Part shown: positions 1-10,611 of the stretch, in pieces
Layout: every line of letters begins with the position of its first letter
Numbering within the stretch: the first letter of the stretch is position 1
Assembly: GCA_020740775.1 (NCBI GenBank)
Contig: JAHEWK010000004.1
Span: forward strand, 2,108,001-2,172,000
DNA from: Ilyonectria destructans
Lineage: Eukaryota; Ascomycota; Sordariomycetes; Hypocreales; Nectriaceae
Length of the DNA: 64,000 nt
Direction of reading: 5' to 3'
Program-made: the position numbers and the translations under genes
Notes under the pieces: generated by a model
Database searches by the model: none
The model's input: only the letters and a program-made list of their open reading frames with translations
Told to the model about the DNA's origin: nothing

Positions 1-788
1 TATAGATGCTACGTTTCGAACTACGGCAAGGATTCCTCAAACCACCCACGTGGATCTAGGTGCGAAACGTTTAGTTTGTAATCATACAGGGGAGTGGTTT
101 AGGGCTATTGCTCTAGGGTTGACACACGATGTTCATGTGGACCAACGAAGTGCAATTGTGGTTTTTCTTCGGTTGCCATCAATATGACAACCCAACTGCC
201 GAAGACATTCATTGTTTCAACCAATTCCCACTCAATCATACGCCATGTATGCGACAGTAACACATTTAGTAATTAACTCCCCGATTAATGATGTATGTTC
301 GCCAATTGCCTGGAACGATAGGGCCGACGTTTGTGACAACGCACTTACCCTGTACCAACAAGGTGTGCCCCACCGGCAATCGTCACTAGCCGGCAGCGGC
401 ATCCTCATGCATCCCATCCGCCTAAGAAAACCATTTGACAACGGCCCGCGCAACGTTGACTTCGGTCAAGATATGCGCGCTGCCTTCCATTTTTGGCTTA
501 TCGGGATTCCGTTGCGCGAACTATTGAACCGTGGCCATTACCCTGTCCTTGCCTCCTCTAGAGCTGACTATTTCCGTTTGCATGAATTTCCACTTTCGTC
601 AAACACAGCCGCCTCGGACGTAATACTTAAGTGATTCTTGAATCCCACATCGCCAACTCTTCGTCTGCATCCTAGCCATCATCTCAACGGGATACAAATA
701 CCACAGATCCCGCGACTTCAAGTCCGCTCGGACTCACCGAGTCACATCATATCACATCAAATCACATTACATCACCGAACTAGCAACT
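1..788. other. Left-edge intergenic sequence and GNAT gene leader
   Basis: No supportable gene is visible. A 140-codon plus-strand frame at 212-634 has no recognisable domain and mixed codon use, so I treat it as chance. The stretch just before 789 holds short direct repeats of a 'cacat' type at about 745-775 and is probably the leader of the acetyltransferase gene. Confidence 0.5.
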
Positions 789-1622
789 ATGGGCACCCCG
801 TTCATCAACTTCATCGGGCCTAGCAAGCTCGATGGGTTCCAGCGAGGCGCTCCGGCTGAGGCGCAACCTGCGACCATTCCCCAAACCTTCCTTGAAGCTA
901 TGGAGGTTCGGGAGGCGGTCTTCGTCGGAGAGCAGAATGTTCCCGCTGAGAACGAGTTTGATGCTGACGACCCGCGATGCTGCCACTGGGTTGTCTACGC
1001 CAGCGTCAACAAGACAGAGGAAGCTGAGATCCGCGACGAACAGGGCAATGTGGTGCAGCCGCGACGCAGTTCAACTCGTACCACACCCATCGGAACCATC
1101 CGTCTCGTTCCCTTCCCTCACGAACCGCACCCCGACAATGGCGGAGATTACTGGAACGGTGCCCTGAACGGCGCCCTGAACGGCGAAGCCGTGCCGCAGA
1201 ACAGCAAGGTCCCCTCAGTCGTGCCCGCAAAGACGTTTGGCATAGACCGGGCTACGACATATCATGACGGCAAAGAGCCATACGTCAAGTTAGGTCGCCT
1301 TGCTGTCCTCAAAGAATTCCGAGGCCATCGCATTGCTGGGCTGCTTGTCAAGACGGTTCTGAACTGGCTCAAGTCCAACCCGACATATTTCGACCCAAGC
1401 ATCATGGAGTTGGGCCTTGAGCAGATGGGTGCATCGAATGGAAAGGATGTTCCGAAGTGGAATGGGCTCGTCTGCGTCCATGCGCAGAAGCAAGTCATCG
1501 GCGCATGGGCGAAATGGGGATTTGAGGTGGATGAGGGCATGGGCGAATGGTCGGAAGAGGGCATGGCCCATGTTGGCATGTTCCAGCGCGTGACGGTGGA
1601 TAGCAAGCCCGCCCGCGTCTAG
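789..1622 (+). CDS. GNAT-family N-acetyltransferase (277 aa, single exon)
   Basis: This intronless frame encodes a probable acetyl-CoA-dependent N-acetyltransferase of the GNAT superfamily; the substrate is unknown. The acetyl-CoA pyrophosphate-binding motif A is visible around residues 160-190, where a beta strand (VKLGRLAVL) is followed by the R-G-H-R-I-A turn and a helix, matching the R/Q-x-x-G-x-G/A signature. The N-terminal part carries the REAVFVGEQNVP segment typical of GNAT helix 1 and 2. A 12-bp duplication encodes the tandem G-A-L-N-G-A-L-N-G at about residue 120, in a presumed loop. The start at 789 was chosen because the family-like sequence begins soon after and no upstream in-frame ATG extends it. 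The family is clear; the biological role is not. Confidence 0.85.
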   Translation: MGTPFINFIGPSKLDGFQRGAPAEAQPATIPQTFLEAMEVREAVFVGEQNVPAENEFDADDPRCCHWVVYASVNKTEEAEIRDEQGNVVQPRRSSTRTTPIGTIRLVPFPHEPHPDNGGDYWNGALNGALNGEAVPQNSKVPSVVPAKTFGIDRATTYHDGKEPYVKLGRLAVLKEFRGHRIAGLLVKTVLNWLKSNPTYFDPSIMELGLEQMGASNGKDVPKWNGLVCVHAQKQVIGAWAKWGFEVDEGMGEWSEEGMAHVGMFQRVTVDSKPARV

Positions 1623-2000
1623 GGCTCTTGATCTTGCTGAGGATCTTGCTGATGAGTTACGGTGCAACGAGTTTTACGAATAGTCAAGAAGAAAGATGAA
1701 TACGTATGCAATGCCAAATAGATGACGCATAGTCCCGAGACCCCTTTCATCGAGTCCATTGTGTGACGGCGTTTTCAAGTCCGGACTAGTCACGAGAGCG
1801 AAGTGGTCGAAGACATTAATTGATTGAACCATTGATTGAACCCTCAGGGAGCCTGACTTTTTTTATTGAGACTCTAGAGCCACCTAAGACAATCCATAGC
1901 CGCGTTCCCAGACCCGATGAACGCAAAATGCAATTCTGAAAGATTCCGGAACCACGCCAAAGCCGCAACCACTCCAGTCATGAAACCACCGTTGCACCTT
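1623..2000. other. Convergent 3' region between GNAT gene and RPS5
   Basis: Untranslated sequence between two convergent stop codons. It is modestly AT-rich with a short T run near 1858-1866. No ORF, RNA gene or repeat is evident. Confidence 0.6.
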
Positions 2001-2769
2001 TTATCGGTTGCTCTTGGCCACACGCTCCAACTCGTCCTTCTTCTTGATAGCGTAAGAGTTGCTGGAACCCTTGGCGGCGTTGATCAGCTCCTCAGCAAGG
2101 CACTCAGCAATCGACTTGACGTTGCGGAAAGAAGCCTCGCGGGCACCAGTGGTCAGGAGAGCGATGGCCTGGTTGACTCGTCGAAGAGGAGAAACATCGA
2201 CGGCTTGTCGTCGGACGGTACCGGCGGAACCAATTCGGGTAGAGTCTTCGCGGGGACCGCAGTTGACAATGGCGTCGACAGCGATCTGGATGGGGTTCTG
2301 GTCGGTCATGAGGTGGATCTAGCCCTAAGTGTCAGCGCGCTGCCACAACTTCCAAGATATTCACAGAGTCGGTTCAACGTACGATCTCGAAGGCGTGGGC
2401 AACAATTCGGACAGCCATGAGCTTCTTTCCGTTGTTGCGGCCGTGCATCATGAGCGAGTTGGTCAATCGCTCGATGATGGGGCAGTTGGCCTTGCGGAAT
2501 CGCTTGGTGGCATATCGGCCAGCGGTGTGGGTGACGTAGACGGGGTTTCGCAGGGAAATGTAGTCACTGTCGCGTCGATTTCAATCAGCAAAGGCTCGTC
2601 GTCCGAGGGTGTTTTGATGTCCAACGTACGTCAGGGAGATGTCGCGGACCTCGACATCGTAGTCCCACTTGTTGAACAACTTGACGTTGCCAACCTCCTT
2701 CACAACATCCTTGGGAAGCACCTCGTAGAGGGCAGCGTTCTCGACCTCGATCTCACCGGCGTCAGACAT
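2001..2769 (-). CDS. RPS5: 40S ribosomal protein S5 (uS7 family)
   Basis: Component of the 40S ribosomal head, the eukaryotic uS7 protein near the mRNA exit and E site. Exons on the minus strand are 2769-2630, 2566-2383 and 2318-2001, giving 213 aa with consistent phases; both donors are GTACGT. The family core is unmistakable: [47 protein letters not shown], and the C-terminal [14 protein letters not shown]. The length matches fungal uS7 (about 210-225 aa). It diverges from RPS25 across 301 bp, so the two 40S genes probably share control elements. Nothing looks damaged. Confidence 0.97.
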
Positions 2770-3070
2770 GTTTGCTGTTGCAGTCGTGGATGCTGGGACT
2801 GACGGGGACTGCGGTTAGTACTGGATGGCGAGATGGTATTTTCGTGAAGTTGAAGGTGGGCTCGGGTTAGAAGGTTGAAATTTTGGTGGTGTCCCACTGG
2901 GCGAATCAGAATGCGTCAAAATTAGGTACGTACCCACCACTCCAATTCTTAGGGCTCGGCTGCCCTGGGCGAACTTCGGCTGGGGGGCTAAGGTGGGAGG
3001 TTCTTTGGATCGCATCACCACATTTTCCTGTTCTGCACACTCCCGTCGACGACAGCACATCAGAGACAAA
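2770..3070. promoter_or_regulatory. Divergent promoter between RPS5 and RPS25
   Basis: These 301 bp lie between two divergently transcribed 40S ribosomal protein genes and must contain both core promoters. No canonical TATA box is obvious. The arrangement allows coordinated expression of the two genes, which is an inference from position. Confidence 0.7.
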
Positions 3071-3537
3071 ATGGTATGTGCCCGGATGCCCTCACAGCGA
3101 CGTACGATGAGCGTTTAATTGACCCCGATCACAGGCACCCGCTGCTGGAGCAAAGAAGCAAAAGAAGAAGTGGTAAGTACGGACGCACCGTCGTCGCCGA
3201 CATAGAGACTTACGCGCAACGAAAGGTCCAAGGGCAAGGTCAAGGACAAGGCCCAGCACGCCGTCATTCTCGACAAGACCACTTCCGAGAAGCTCTACAA
3301 GGATGTCCCGTCTTACCGCCTCGTCACCATCGCCACCCTCGTCGACCGAATGAAGATCAACGGTTCTCTGGCCCGCCAGTGCCTTGCCGACCTTGAGGAG
3401 AAGGGCATCATCAAGCCCGTCGTCACTCACAGCAAGATGAAGATCTACAGTATGGCCGCCCTTCCGTGCCCTACAGGCGATGCGTTTCCCGGATGCTAAC
3501 ACACATTACAGCCCGTGCCGTTGGTGGTACTGACTAA
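3071..3537 (+). CDS. RPS25: 40S ribosomal protein S25 (eS25)
   Basis: Eukaryote-specific small-subunit protein located in the 40S head. Four coding exons, 3071-3073, 3135-3172, 3226-3449 and 3512-3537, give 96 aa. The first coding exon is just the ATG, immediately followed by a GTATGT donor. The product starts MAPAAGAKKQKKKW and has the basic N terminus followed by the winged-helix core of eS25 (KDVPSYRLVTIATLVDRMK, GSLARQCLADLEEKGIIKPV), ending in AVGGTD. The length is close to the family norm of about 95-125 aa. Splice phases all agree, and the exon 2/3 join restores W-S-K-G-K. It is very likely functional. Confidence 0.95.
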
Positions 3538-6500
3538 ATGCCATGAACGAAAAGATTTGAGTCTCACGATTTTGCGTCTGGGTGATCTGGACGATAGACA
3601 GATCATAGGGTCGGCGGGTGTTGAAAGGCAAAACAAAGCCTGGTTGGGACGCTTTTCATGTTCGGTTAACAAAGGGACCGGAATTGCTTTAGCATGGCAA
3701 CGGAATGAAAGATCTTCAAATGACCACAACCGTGTGCCCTCTGTGTGTGTGATGCATGATGTTTGCCGTAGTTGAGTTGTACCTCTTCTCTATGCTCCCG
3801 TGCCGCACCCAAGTTGGTTGAACGTTGAGTCAATGCTGTCCCATGCCGCGCTTGCCGTCGCCCTGTACTAATCCTGCATAGATGTAGTACGTGGCATCTG
3901 GTATCGACTCGTCTAGTAGCAGGTACAATCTTGTTAGGAAAGCGACCCTAGGGATGCAATATCGTCTCCAGCCTAGCGAGGTTTGTTTGACAACTGTCTT
4001 GTCGACGTGATTGTCAACTATGAGCTGCTTCTAAGCAACTACTGTTGTAATGGTGTGAGTCTGGCGTGAATGCAACCAGACAAATTCTTGCCGTTGAGAG
4101 TTCTGTATTACTCTGCACCTGTATGCTAGTAAGCAACTATTGTTCCCATAGTGCCGTCGAGACCAGGCCCTCCTTGTATGTGAGGATATCATTCCCTCCT
4201 TTCAGGGGAGATGAATAAATGACTGCACCTCTAGTGAGCAGTTCCATGTACACAGAGAGATGAAGGTGAAAACTTGGCACCGTACTTGCCTCTATTTCAA
4301 TCAGGAGGCTTTGTCGAATACAGTCACTTATCTGACGAGTTGCAACACTAACTCCTCCGCCACTACTTCTCTAATCCATGATGTGCCCTATTTCACGATG
4401 TGAGCTCGCCTATGGGCTACAGTTCCTCTCGTTTATGTTCTCTTGGAAATTTAGACAAAGGAATACACAAACTTGGGGAGCCGGATATGCTATGAATTTC
4501 GGAAGCTAGGGTCGGCTCTTTCGCTATTAATGAAGAACCCGTCTGTTCGTCCTAGCCAACGCCCTTTCTAACTCCGACCACTGCCATCATTATCTACGCA
4601 ACTGTTGTCATCAACACATCGCGCAAAGTTGTACCACTTTTTATAGATACTCTGGTCTCGTCGCTCGCAACTAGTCAAGTCAAGTGCGCTCATCAAGAGG
4701 GCGAAAACACACTAGTAAACTCATCGTGGGAGGGTGGGTTGACACCGTGATCCTACACCATGGCAACTTCGCCAATTAGGGCGAGTAACACGTCACGGGG
4801 ATACCATTATATGTAAGTTTTATTACTTAGCTTATTGAATCAACCCTTCAACCAACATTTGCCGGTCCATTTATGGCACTACCCTACTGTCGAATCAACC
4901 AGCCACTGGTAAATATTGAAGGTGGCAAGACCTATGCAATTTTCCGACTACGAGGAGGCTGCAGGCGTGATACCTGAAAGACGATTGTTGTTACATACAT
5001 GTTCTACGATGGTTCGTATACAGCCACGCGGATGGCCCTTGAGTTAACTTCATTCTTCCGATATACTGTCACGGATTGTAAGATAATTTTTCCCGAATGG
5101 ACACCAACAAAGAATCCATCCTCCGTTGGGTTGACGTGCACTGTGGCAATTCGGTTAGTAACTATTTCCAATTCCACTTGAATAATGCCATTCTTCGAGG
5201 CCGTCAACGGGTAGCTGTACTGCGCAGACTAGTGTAGCACCATGGAGCAACTACTGAGACTGGCACATCAGAGTCTAACTCTACTGAGACCAGCGCCATA
5301 TTTGCTAATTTGACGAGATTGTGGGATACATCAACAACTTCCTCGTCTGGTTCTGGTGGATCGTGCTGGTCATAGTCAAGACAGCAATGGCCACCTCAGA
5401 TCTGTGCTGAGGAGGGTTGGTAGGGTTCAAGATCGTGTGTGGCTAATCGCGGCCACATGTGCATGGATCAATGAGGGAACCATCTTAAAGAAGTTGGGGA
5501 TGTCGTATTTGCCAAACATAGCTTATCTGTTGTTTCCACGAACTGGTCCTTTTTGCGAGTCATGATCCTCTCTCATGATGGCAATTCAAGTGTAGGCGGC
5601 ATATTCGTCGGCATTCATTCGCGGGGTACGTACTATTTGTTAGTGCCTCAGGTTTTAGAATTCGGTAAGTTACCGAGCTAGAGCCTCAGAGCCAGAGCAC
5701 AAGTGAAGAGCTGATTAGACTGGACTTAGTTGCACCTTCGTAAGAGCGCAGAGAAAGGATTGATTCGTCATGATTAATTAATATCACCCAAAGCTAAGCC
5801 TAGGGTCGAAGCTGGGCCATCATGATCCATTTATACTTGTGCATACGGAGTGCAGCCAAGTGCGTTCCGATGTGGCTCCGAGAAGATGCATGCTCGGATG
5901 CGCGATATGCACCCTAGCCTTGACAGGATAGCCGCTCGGTCAACCATGCGGCGGCTACAGAGTATCCATACGTGTGTCAGTTATCCGAGCGACAAATAAC
6001 TCACCGCATGGCCATGGCGACATCAATTGGAGACTAGAACGTCTCAAACGAGTTTGCGTCAGTCTGGACGCCTCGATTCAATCCTTGGAGATGGAAAACT
6101 GGAAAGTGGATACTGAATTTCCGACGAGGCCGTTATCTCATAGGCCAATTGTAGATCGGCGCAATCCTCCCTCTGCAGGGTTCGGAAGCCATTGAGATCC
6201 TCAAATGCGATGTATCGTACATAGGAGAGAGAAATCTTTGTTCGTACTACGTACATCCCCAGGTGGGTAGTGAAGAAATTGATTATTGTTCGGACAAGGC
6301 CAGTACACTAGTCGATCAATGACAATCAGTTATTGTTCCCAATAGACGCTATCGGGTCGGGTGTTCCGAAGTAGAGATAAGCCAGCCCAAGGAAGAAAAA
6401 AAATCAACCGATACGTATACTGTATGACAACAAGTGTGTCGTACAGTACAGTACCTAGGTAGGACAAGCACAGGACAAGTGTCTTTTACCGAGGCCAACG

Positions 6501-7200
6501 GCAACCAGTAGATTACGAAGGTACATAGCTTATTTTAGGGAACACGAAGTGAGGCGCCAGTGGTGGCGGATTCGGATTTTGACTCGGTTCAAAGGACGGG
6601 CACCGGGGCGTTAGAAGGGTCAGAGACTCCGGCAAGCAGGCTTGCTGTGGCACTTGGCCAGGGCAGGCCGCGTCGGCCGTGAATGGCCCCCGAAGCCCCC
6701 TGAAGGCTGACGGAGAAGAGCGTTTTAGCTCGGCTCTGTCTCCTCTCCCTTGCGGCCGGTGGACCCTAGGGGCCAGCCATGGCGCGGGATTATGGATATG
6801 GAAGGAGAATGGAGCGCTGGGCCGGAACGCTGGCGATGGACATCAAATTTTGCATGTCCGTCTTTTGTATCCACCCTCCATGACAGTCTGGCGGGAACAC
6901 TTGCTTAGGCTGGCTGGGGATAAATGTAACCATCGATTCACGGAGGAGCAGGCTCTGGTTTCACAGATAGGACAACGGGGGCGACCATGAATTGTGCTTG
7001 TTTGGTTTGCTTGCTCTGCCTAGGTTCGTTCGTTGCTTGTTTTATGGCCTAGGGCAAGCAAGAAAAAAAGAGCGATGAACGGTGAGACGCCAGCTACCTT
7101 ATTGCCGGGGGCCAACGGGGACCAGATCCAATGACGCACGCACTGTGGGAGGATCCCCAAAGGATTGGTGTGGGTGGGTGGGTGTGAGGGAGGGAGGGCG

Positions 7201-7229
7201 CTGTGACCGCTGAGACCGCTGAGACCGCT
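7201..7229. repeat. Short tandem repeat 'ctgagaccg'
   Basis: Three near-identical copies of a 10-bp unit (gctgagacc or gctacggcc) stand in tandem. They follow a run of GGGT and GGGA repeats at about 7168-7198. They are noncoding. Confidence 0.6.
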
Positions 7230-7354
7230 ACGGCCACTGTGGATTTTTTGGGGAGACCCGACGGATGAACGTTGGCTGGGGGAGCTCAGAGCTGTAGATT
7301 TTTATCAGGAAAAAGGGCCGGGGGTGTGTCAGCGACGTGGGCACCGTGGTGGAT

Positions 7355-7385
7355 GGCCGCATGGATGGTGGATGGATGGATGGAT
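7355..7385. repeat. Tetranucleotide GGAT/ATGG repeats
   Basis: An imperfect (GGAT)n microsatellite whose longest pure run is about 7368-7384, in noncoding DNA. Confidence 0.6.
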
Positions 7386-7536
7386 CTAGGGAAGAGATAC
7401 TTGAGATATTTGACTCGTGAGCTCTAGGATGGATGTCAAGACGGACAGACCGAGTAATGGATGGCAAAACAAATAACAGGATTGCCGGTATCTTTTGCCC
7501 CTTTTAAAACAGAGTGTCACAGTGTGCGGCCGTTGC

Positions 7537-7574
7537 CCTATTGCCCTCTGCCCTCTGCCCTCTGCCCTCTGCCC
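7537..7574. repeat. Heptamer tandem repeat (TGCCCTC)n
   Basis: About four to five tandem copies of TGCCCTC occur here. They create spurious repetitive reading frames in this noncoding segment. Confidence 0.7.
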
Positions 7575-8116
7575 GTCCAGCCCAATCCAATGCGATTCAG
7601 TCCAATCCAGTCCTCAGGCACGACCGACGGGTCTAGGTCTCGGCGAGCGACAAAAAATCGGGGTGAACCGGCATCTCTCATCTCGCAGCCGGCTGGCGGC
7701 GCTGGCCCAGGTTTGCCCAGGCTGGACAGGCTGGCCCCAGGCTTGGTTGGACCCCGCTCTCACAGGCTCTTACTGCCTCTCGCGGGGCGCTGGCCGGTTG
7801 CCACAGGCTCACGCACCCTGAAGCGCACCCCTGTGATGTGGGAGCCTCAGGCCGCCACAGCGCTGTTGCCGTGGAAGAACTGGAGAGAGGCTGGGGGCCC
7901 CAGCTCCCTTTAGCGCGAGCCGGGAAGATTCGCTCTCAAAAGCGCCTCTCCTTCAGATCCGCCGCGAATTTTTTCCCTCCCCCCAAATACCTCCCACCCC
8001 CCGTCGACGCTGATTTATTTCGCTCGATTCTCCCACTCCTTCTTTCTTCCTCCTCCATCTCTCCATCTCCCCTCACTTCTTTCTTTTCAAGGGAAAGTCT
8101 TTGCACAGCCGTCATC

Positions 8117-9579
8117 ATGTCTGAGCAACCCCAGAAGGTTTTGGGCATGCCGGTAAGTCTACAGTCCGATCCTCCACCGCAACGCCTTGAAATGCCGCGT
8201 CCGCGATAGCTGTTCATTCATCGCCTGGAACATGTTGGACTCGATCGCAAGCCTCAATTGGCATCGCTCGACCAGTCCGAGGTGCCTGCCGCACCTCTGA
8301 GCAAGTTCTGGGCATGTAGGGCTGCTATCGCGATGCCGCTGCTCGGCCGAGCGAAAATGGAGCACCTCAAAGTTTTTCGGGTCAATGGCTAACGTGTCTT
8401 TCTTGCAGCCCTTCTTGGCCGACTTCTTGAGTATGTCCCATCACACACATGATCGTTGCATGTCAACGCGGGGATGACACCTGTCGCCTCGTGTTCGATC
8501 TTGCTGATGTCAACAACGACGACCCGATACTAATACTATCTATAGTGGGTGGTGTTTCCGCCGCCGTCTCGAAGACCGCCGCCGCCCCCATTGAGCGTGT
8601 CAAGCTCCTGATCCAGAACCAGGTTAGTAGAAGCCTCATATGAAGCCGCTGGCCGGTGCGTTTTGGTCGCATTGGCAGTGAGTGAGAATTCTCACTTTCT
8701 CACTCGACTGTCACGTGCGACCAAGCCTCACAATAGCTTCAAAAATTTCTCACCGTGAATCAACGCTGACAACCCGTTCAGGATGAGATGATCAAGCAGG
8801 GTCGTCTTGACCGCAAGTACAACGGCATTGCCGATTGCTTCAAGCGCACCACGGCCGATGAGGGTGTTATGTCCCTGTGGCGAGGCAACACTGCCAACGT
8901 CATCCGATACTTCCCCACCCAGGCCCTGAACTTCGCTTTCCGTGACAAGTTCAAGAAGATGTTCGGCTACAAGAAGGAGAAGGATGGCTACGCCTTGTGG
9001 ATGGCTGGTAACCTTGCCTCCGGTGGTGCTGCCGGTGCCACCTCCCTCCTCTTCGTCTACTCCCTGGACTACGCCCGTACTCGTCTTGCCAACGATGCCA
9101 AGAACTCCAAGGGTGGAGGTGAGCGTCAGTTCAACGGTCTCGTTGACGTCTACCGCAAGACCCTCGCTTCCGACGGTATTGCCGGTCTCTACCGTGGCTT
9201 CATGCCCTCCGTCGCTGGTATCATCGTCTACCGTGGTCTCTACTTCGGCATGTACGACTCCCTCAAGCCCGTCCTCCTTGTCGGCAGCCTCGCCAACAAC
9301 TTCCTTGCTTCTTTCGCTCTTGGTTGGGTCGTCACCACTGGTGCCGGTATCGCCTCGTACCCTCTTGACACTATCCGACGACGCATGATGATGACCTCCG
9401 GTCAGGCCGTCAAGTACAAGAACACCCTCGATGCCGCCCAGCAGATCGTTGCCAAGGAGGGTGTCAAGTCCCTCTTCAAGGGTGCCGGTGCCAACATCCT
9501 CCGTGGTGTTGCCGGTGCTGGTGTCCTGTCCATCTACGATCAGCTCCAGGTCATCCTCTTCGGCAAGGCCTTCAAATAA
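8117..9579 (+). CDS. AAC: Mitochondrial ADP/ATP carrier
   Basis: Inner-membrane antiporter that exports matrix ATP in exchange for cytosolic ADP. Exons are 8117-8152, 8409-8430, 8546-8622 and 8782-9579, giving 310 aa, the usual fungal length. Three mitochondrial-carrier repeats are present with P-x-[D/E] signatures (APIERVK, YSLDYAR, YPLDTIR). The nucleotide-carrier hallmark RRRMMM follows the third. The second exon is only 22 nt, and intron 2 has a textbook TACTAATAC-like branch site at about 8527-8535 close to its acceptor. Codon use is strongly C-ending and there is a CT-rich leader, both suggesting high expression. No targeting presequence is expected or seen. Confidence 0.97.
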
Positions 9580-10161
9580 ACGCCTTCACCCTCACATCTG
9601 TATAGAATCGGTGTGTATTGAGGAGATGGGGATGGGAGAGACTTCCGTCTACAAGCGTGACATGGTGTCCGCTGGTTGACAAAAAAGGGCGAGATCGAAG
9701 TGCAGGAAGAGGGAGGTTGTAACGGATACCCACACGTGGTTCTCTGCAATAGTAGCTCTTCGCGGGTTAGACTGGCATAGGCATGGCGTCTTTTTCTCAT
9801 CTTGCAATGCCTACCTTTCTAGGTCGCTGTAATTTATACACCCAAGCAATTTCCCTTGAGACCGTATATGAACCTGTGTCAATGTTTTGTGACATGCTCC
9901 AATTAGCCGACTCCTAATAATTGTAGAGACGAGGCAATGACATCCGTACATGAGATCGGTCTTAACATCTCCGCAGTGCTTCCGCTCGAGATTGGGTGTT
10001 TGAGGCCATCGCAGAGTGTGGTTGAAGTCACACCGATGACTAAGCCACAGATGTCCATGACCCCTCCAACACGACGCGATCCCAGCGACAGTGCATAACG
10101 CGTCCAAAGCTCAAGAAAACACCTTGTCCGATCTTACATGAAGCGAGTTTGCTAATCTACT
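9580..10161. other. Carrier 3' region and CENP-X promoter
   Basis: Noncoding. The left part is presumably the carrier 3' UTR. The right part is the CENP-X promoter and contains the ACGCGT box listed separately. No additional gene is seen. Confidence 0.6.
10074..10103 (+). promoter_or_regulatory. MluI cell-cycle boxes upstream of CENP-X
   Basis: A perfect ACGCGT lies at 10098-10103, about 60 bp before the CENP-X start, with a related ACGCGA at 10074-10079. ACGCGT is the binding site of the MBF (Mbp1/Swi6-type) G1/S activator in fungi. That it acts here is inference from position and gene function. Confidence 0.55.
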
Positions 10162-10611
10162 ATGCCGCCAAAGAAGACCTCAACCGCTGGCCGTGGCCGA
10201 CCTCAGGCGACGAGCAAGAAGCCCTCCAAGGCCGCGGAGCCCGAGTCCAGCAATCCTTTCGAGTCGTCCGACGAACAAGATCAGCAGGAAGCCATGCCTT
10301 CACGAGAGGTGCACATGGTGGAGGACGAGGAACCGGAGGCGGACAAGACGATCCCAAGGGACCTGCTGACGCGCCTGCTGCACGAATTCTTTACCAAGGA
10401 TGCGACCCGGATGTCGAGAGATGCGAACGCAGCGGCAGGGAAGTACTTTGATGTCTTTGTAAGGGAAGCCATTGCGCGAGCAGCAGCCGAGAAGGAGGGC
10501 GGGTTCTTGGAGGTGGGTGACTAAACGGGTCTCAGGGATAATGGAGAGACTGACTTGTTCAAGGTCGACGATCTGGAGAAGATCTCTCCCCAGTTGCTGC
10601 TGGATCTTTGA
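10162..10611 (+). CDS. CENP-X / MHF2 histone-fold protein
   Basis: Small histone-fold protein that pairs with CENP-S (MHF1), acting at the kinetochore and with FANCM-type helicases in fork repair. Exons 10162-10512 and 10564-10611 give 132 aa; the intron is 51 nt. Residues 1-60 are a basic and acidic low-complexity tail. The fold begins at about residue 65 (IPRDLLTRLLHEFF) and runs through RMSRDANAAAGKYFDVFVREAIARAAAE. The second exon supplies the hallmark C terminus, LEKISPQLLLDL, which supports the splice and the assignment. The acceptor is AAG rather than the commoner CAG or TAG. The N-terminal extension is longer than in yeast or human proteins. Confidence 0.88.

Larger units (their letters stand above)
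3538..8116. other. Gene-poor intergenic region upstream of the ADP/ATP carrier
   Basis: About 4.6 kb without a convincing gene. The left part (about 3.8-6.5 kb) is more AT-rich than neighbouring coding DNA and has only short frames. The longest curiosity is a 67-codon minus-strand frame at 5004-5207 with no recognised homology. From about 6.6 kb the sequence becomes GC-rich and contains several low-complexity tracts (see repeat entries). The last roughly 100 bp before 8117 is a CT-rich leader typical of highly expressed fungal genes. No transposon protein or tRNA was recognised. Confidence 0.55.

Noticed and set aside
212..634. 140-codon plus-strand ORF at the left edge
   Set aside because: No domain, no conserved-looking blocks and unbiased codon use.
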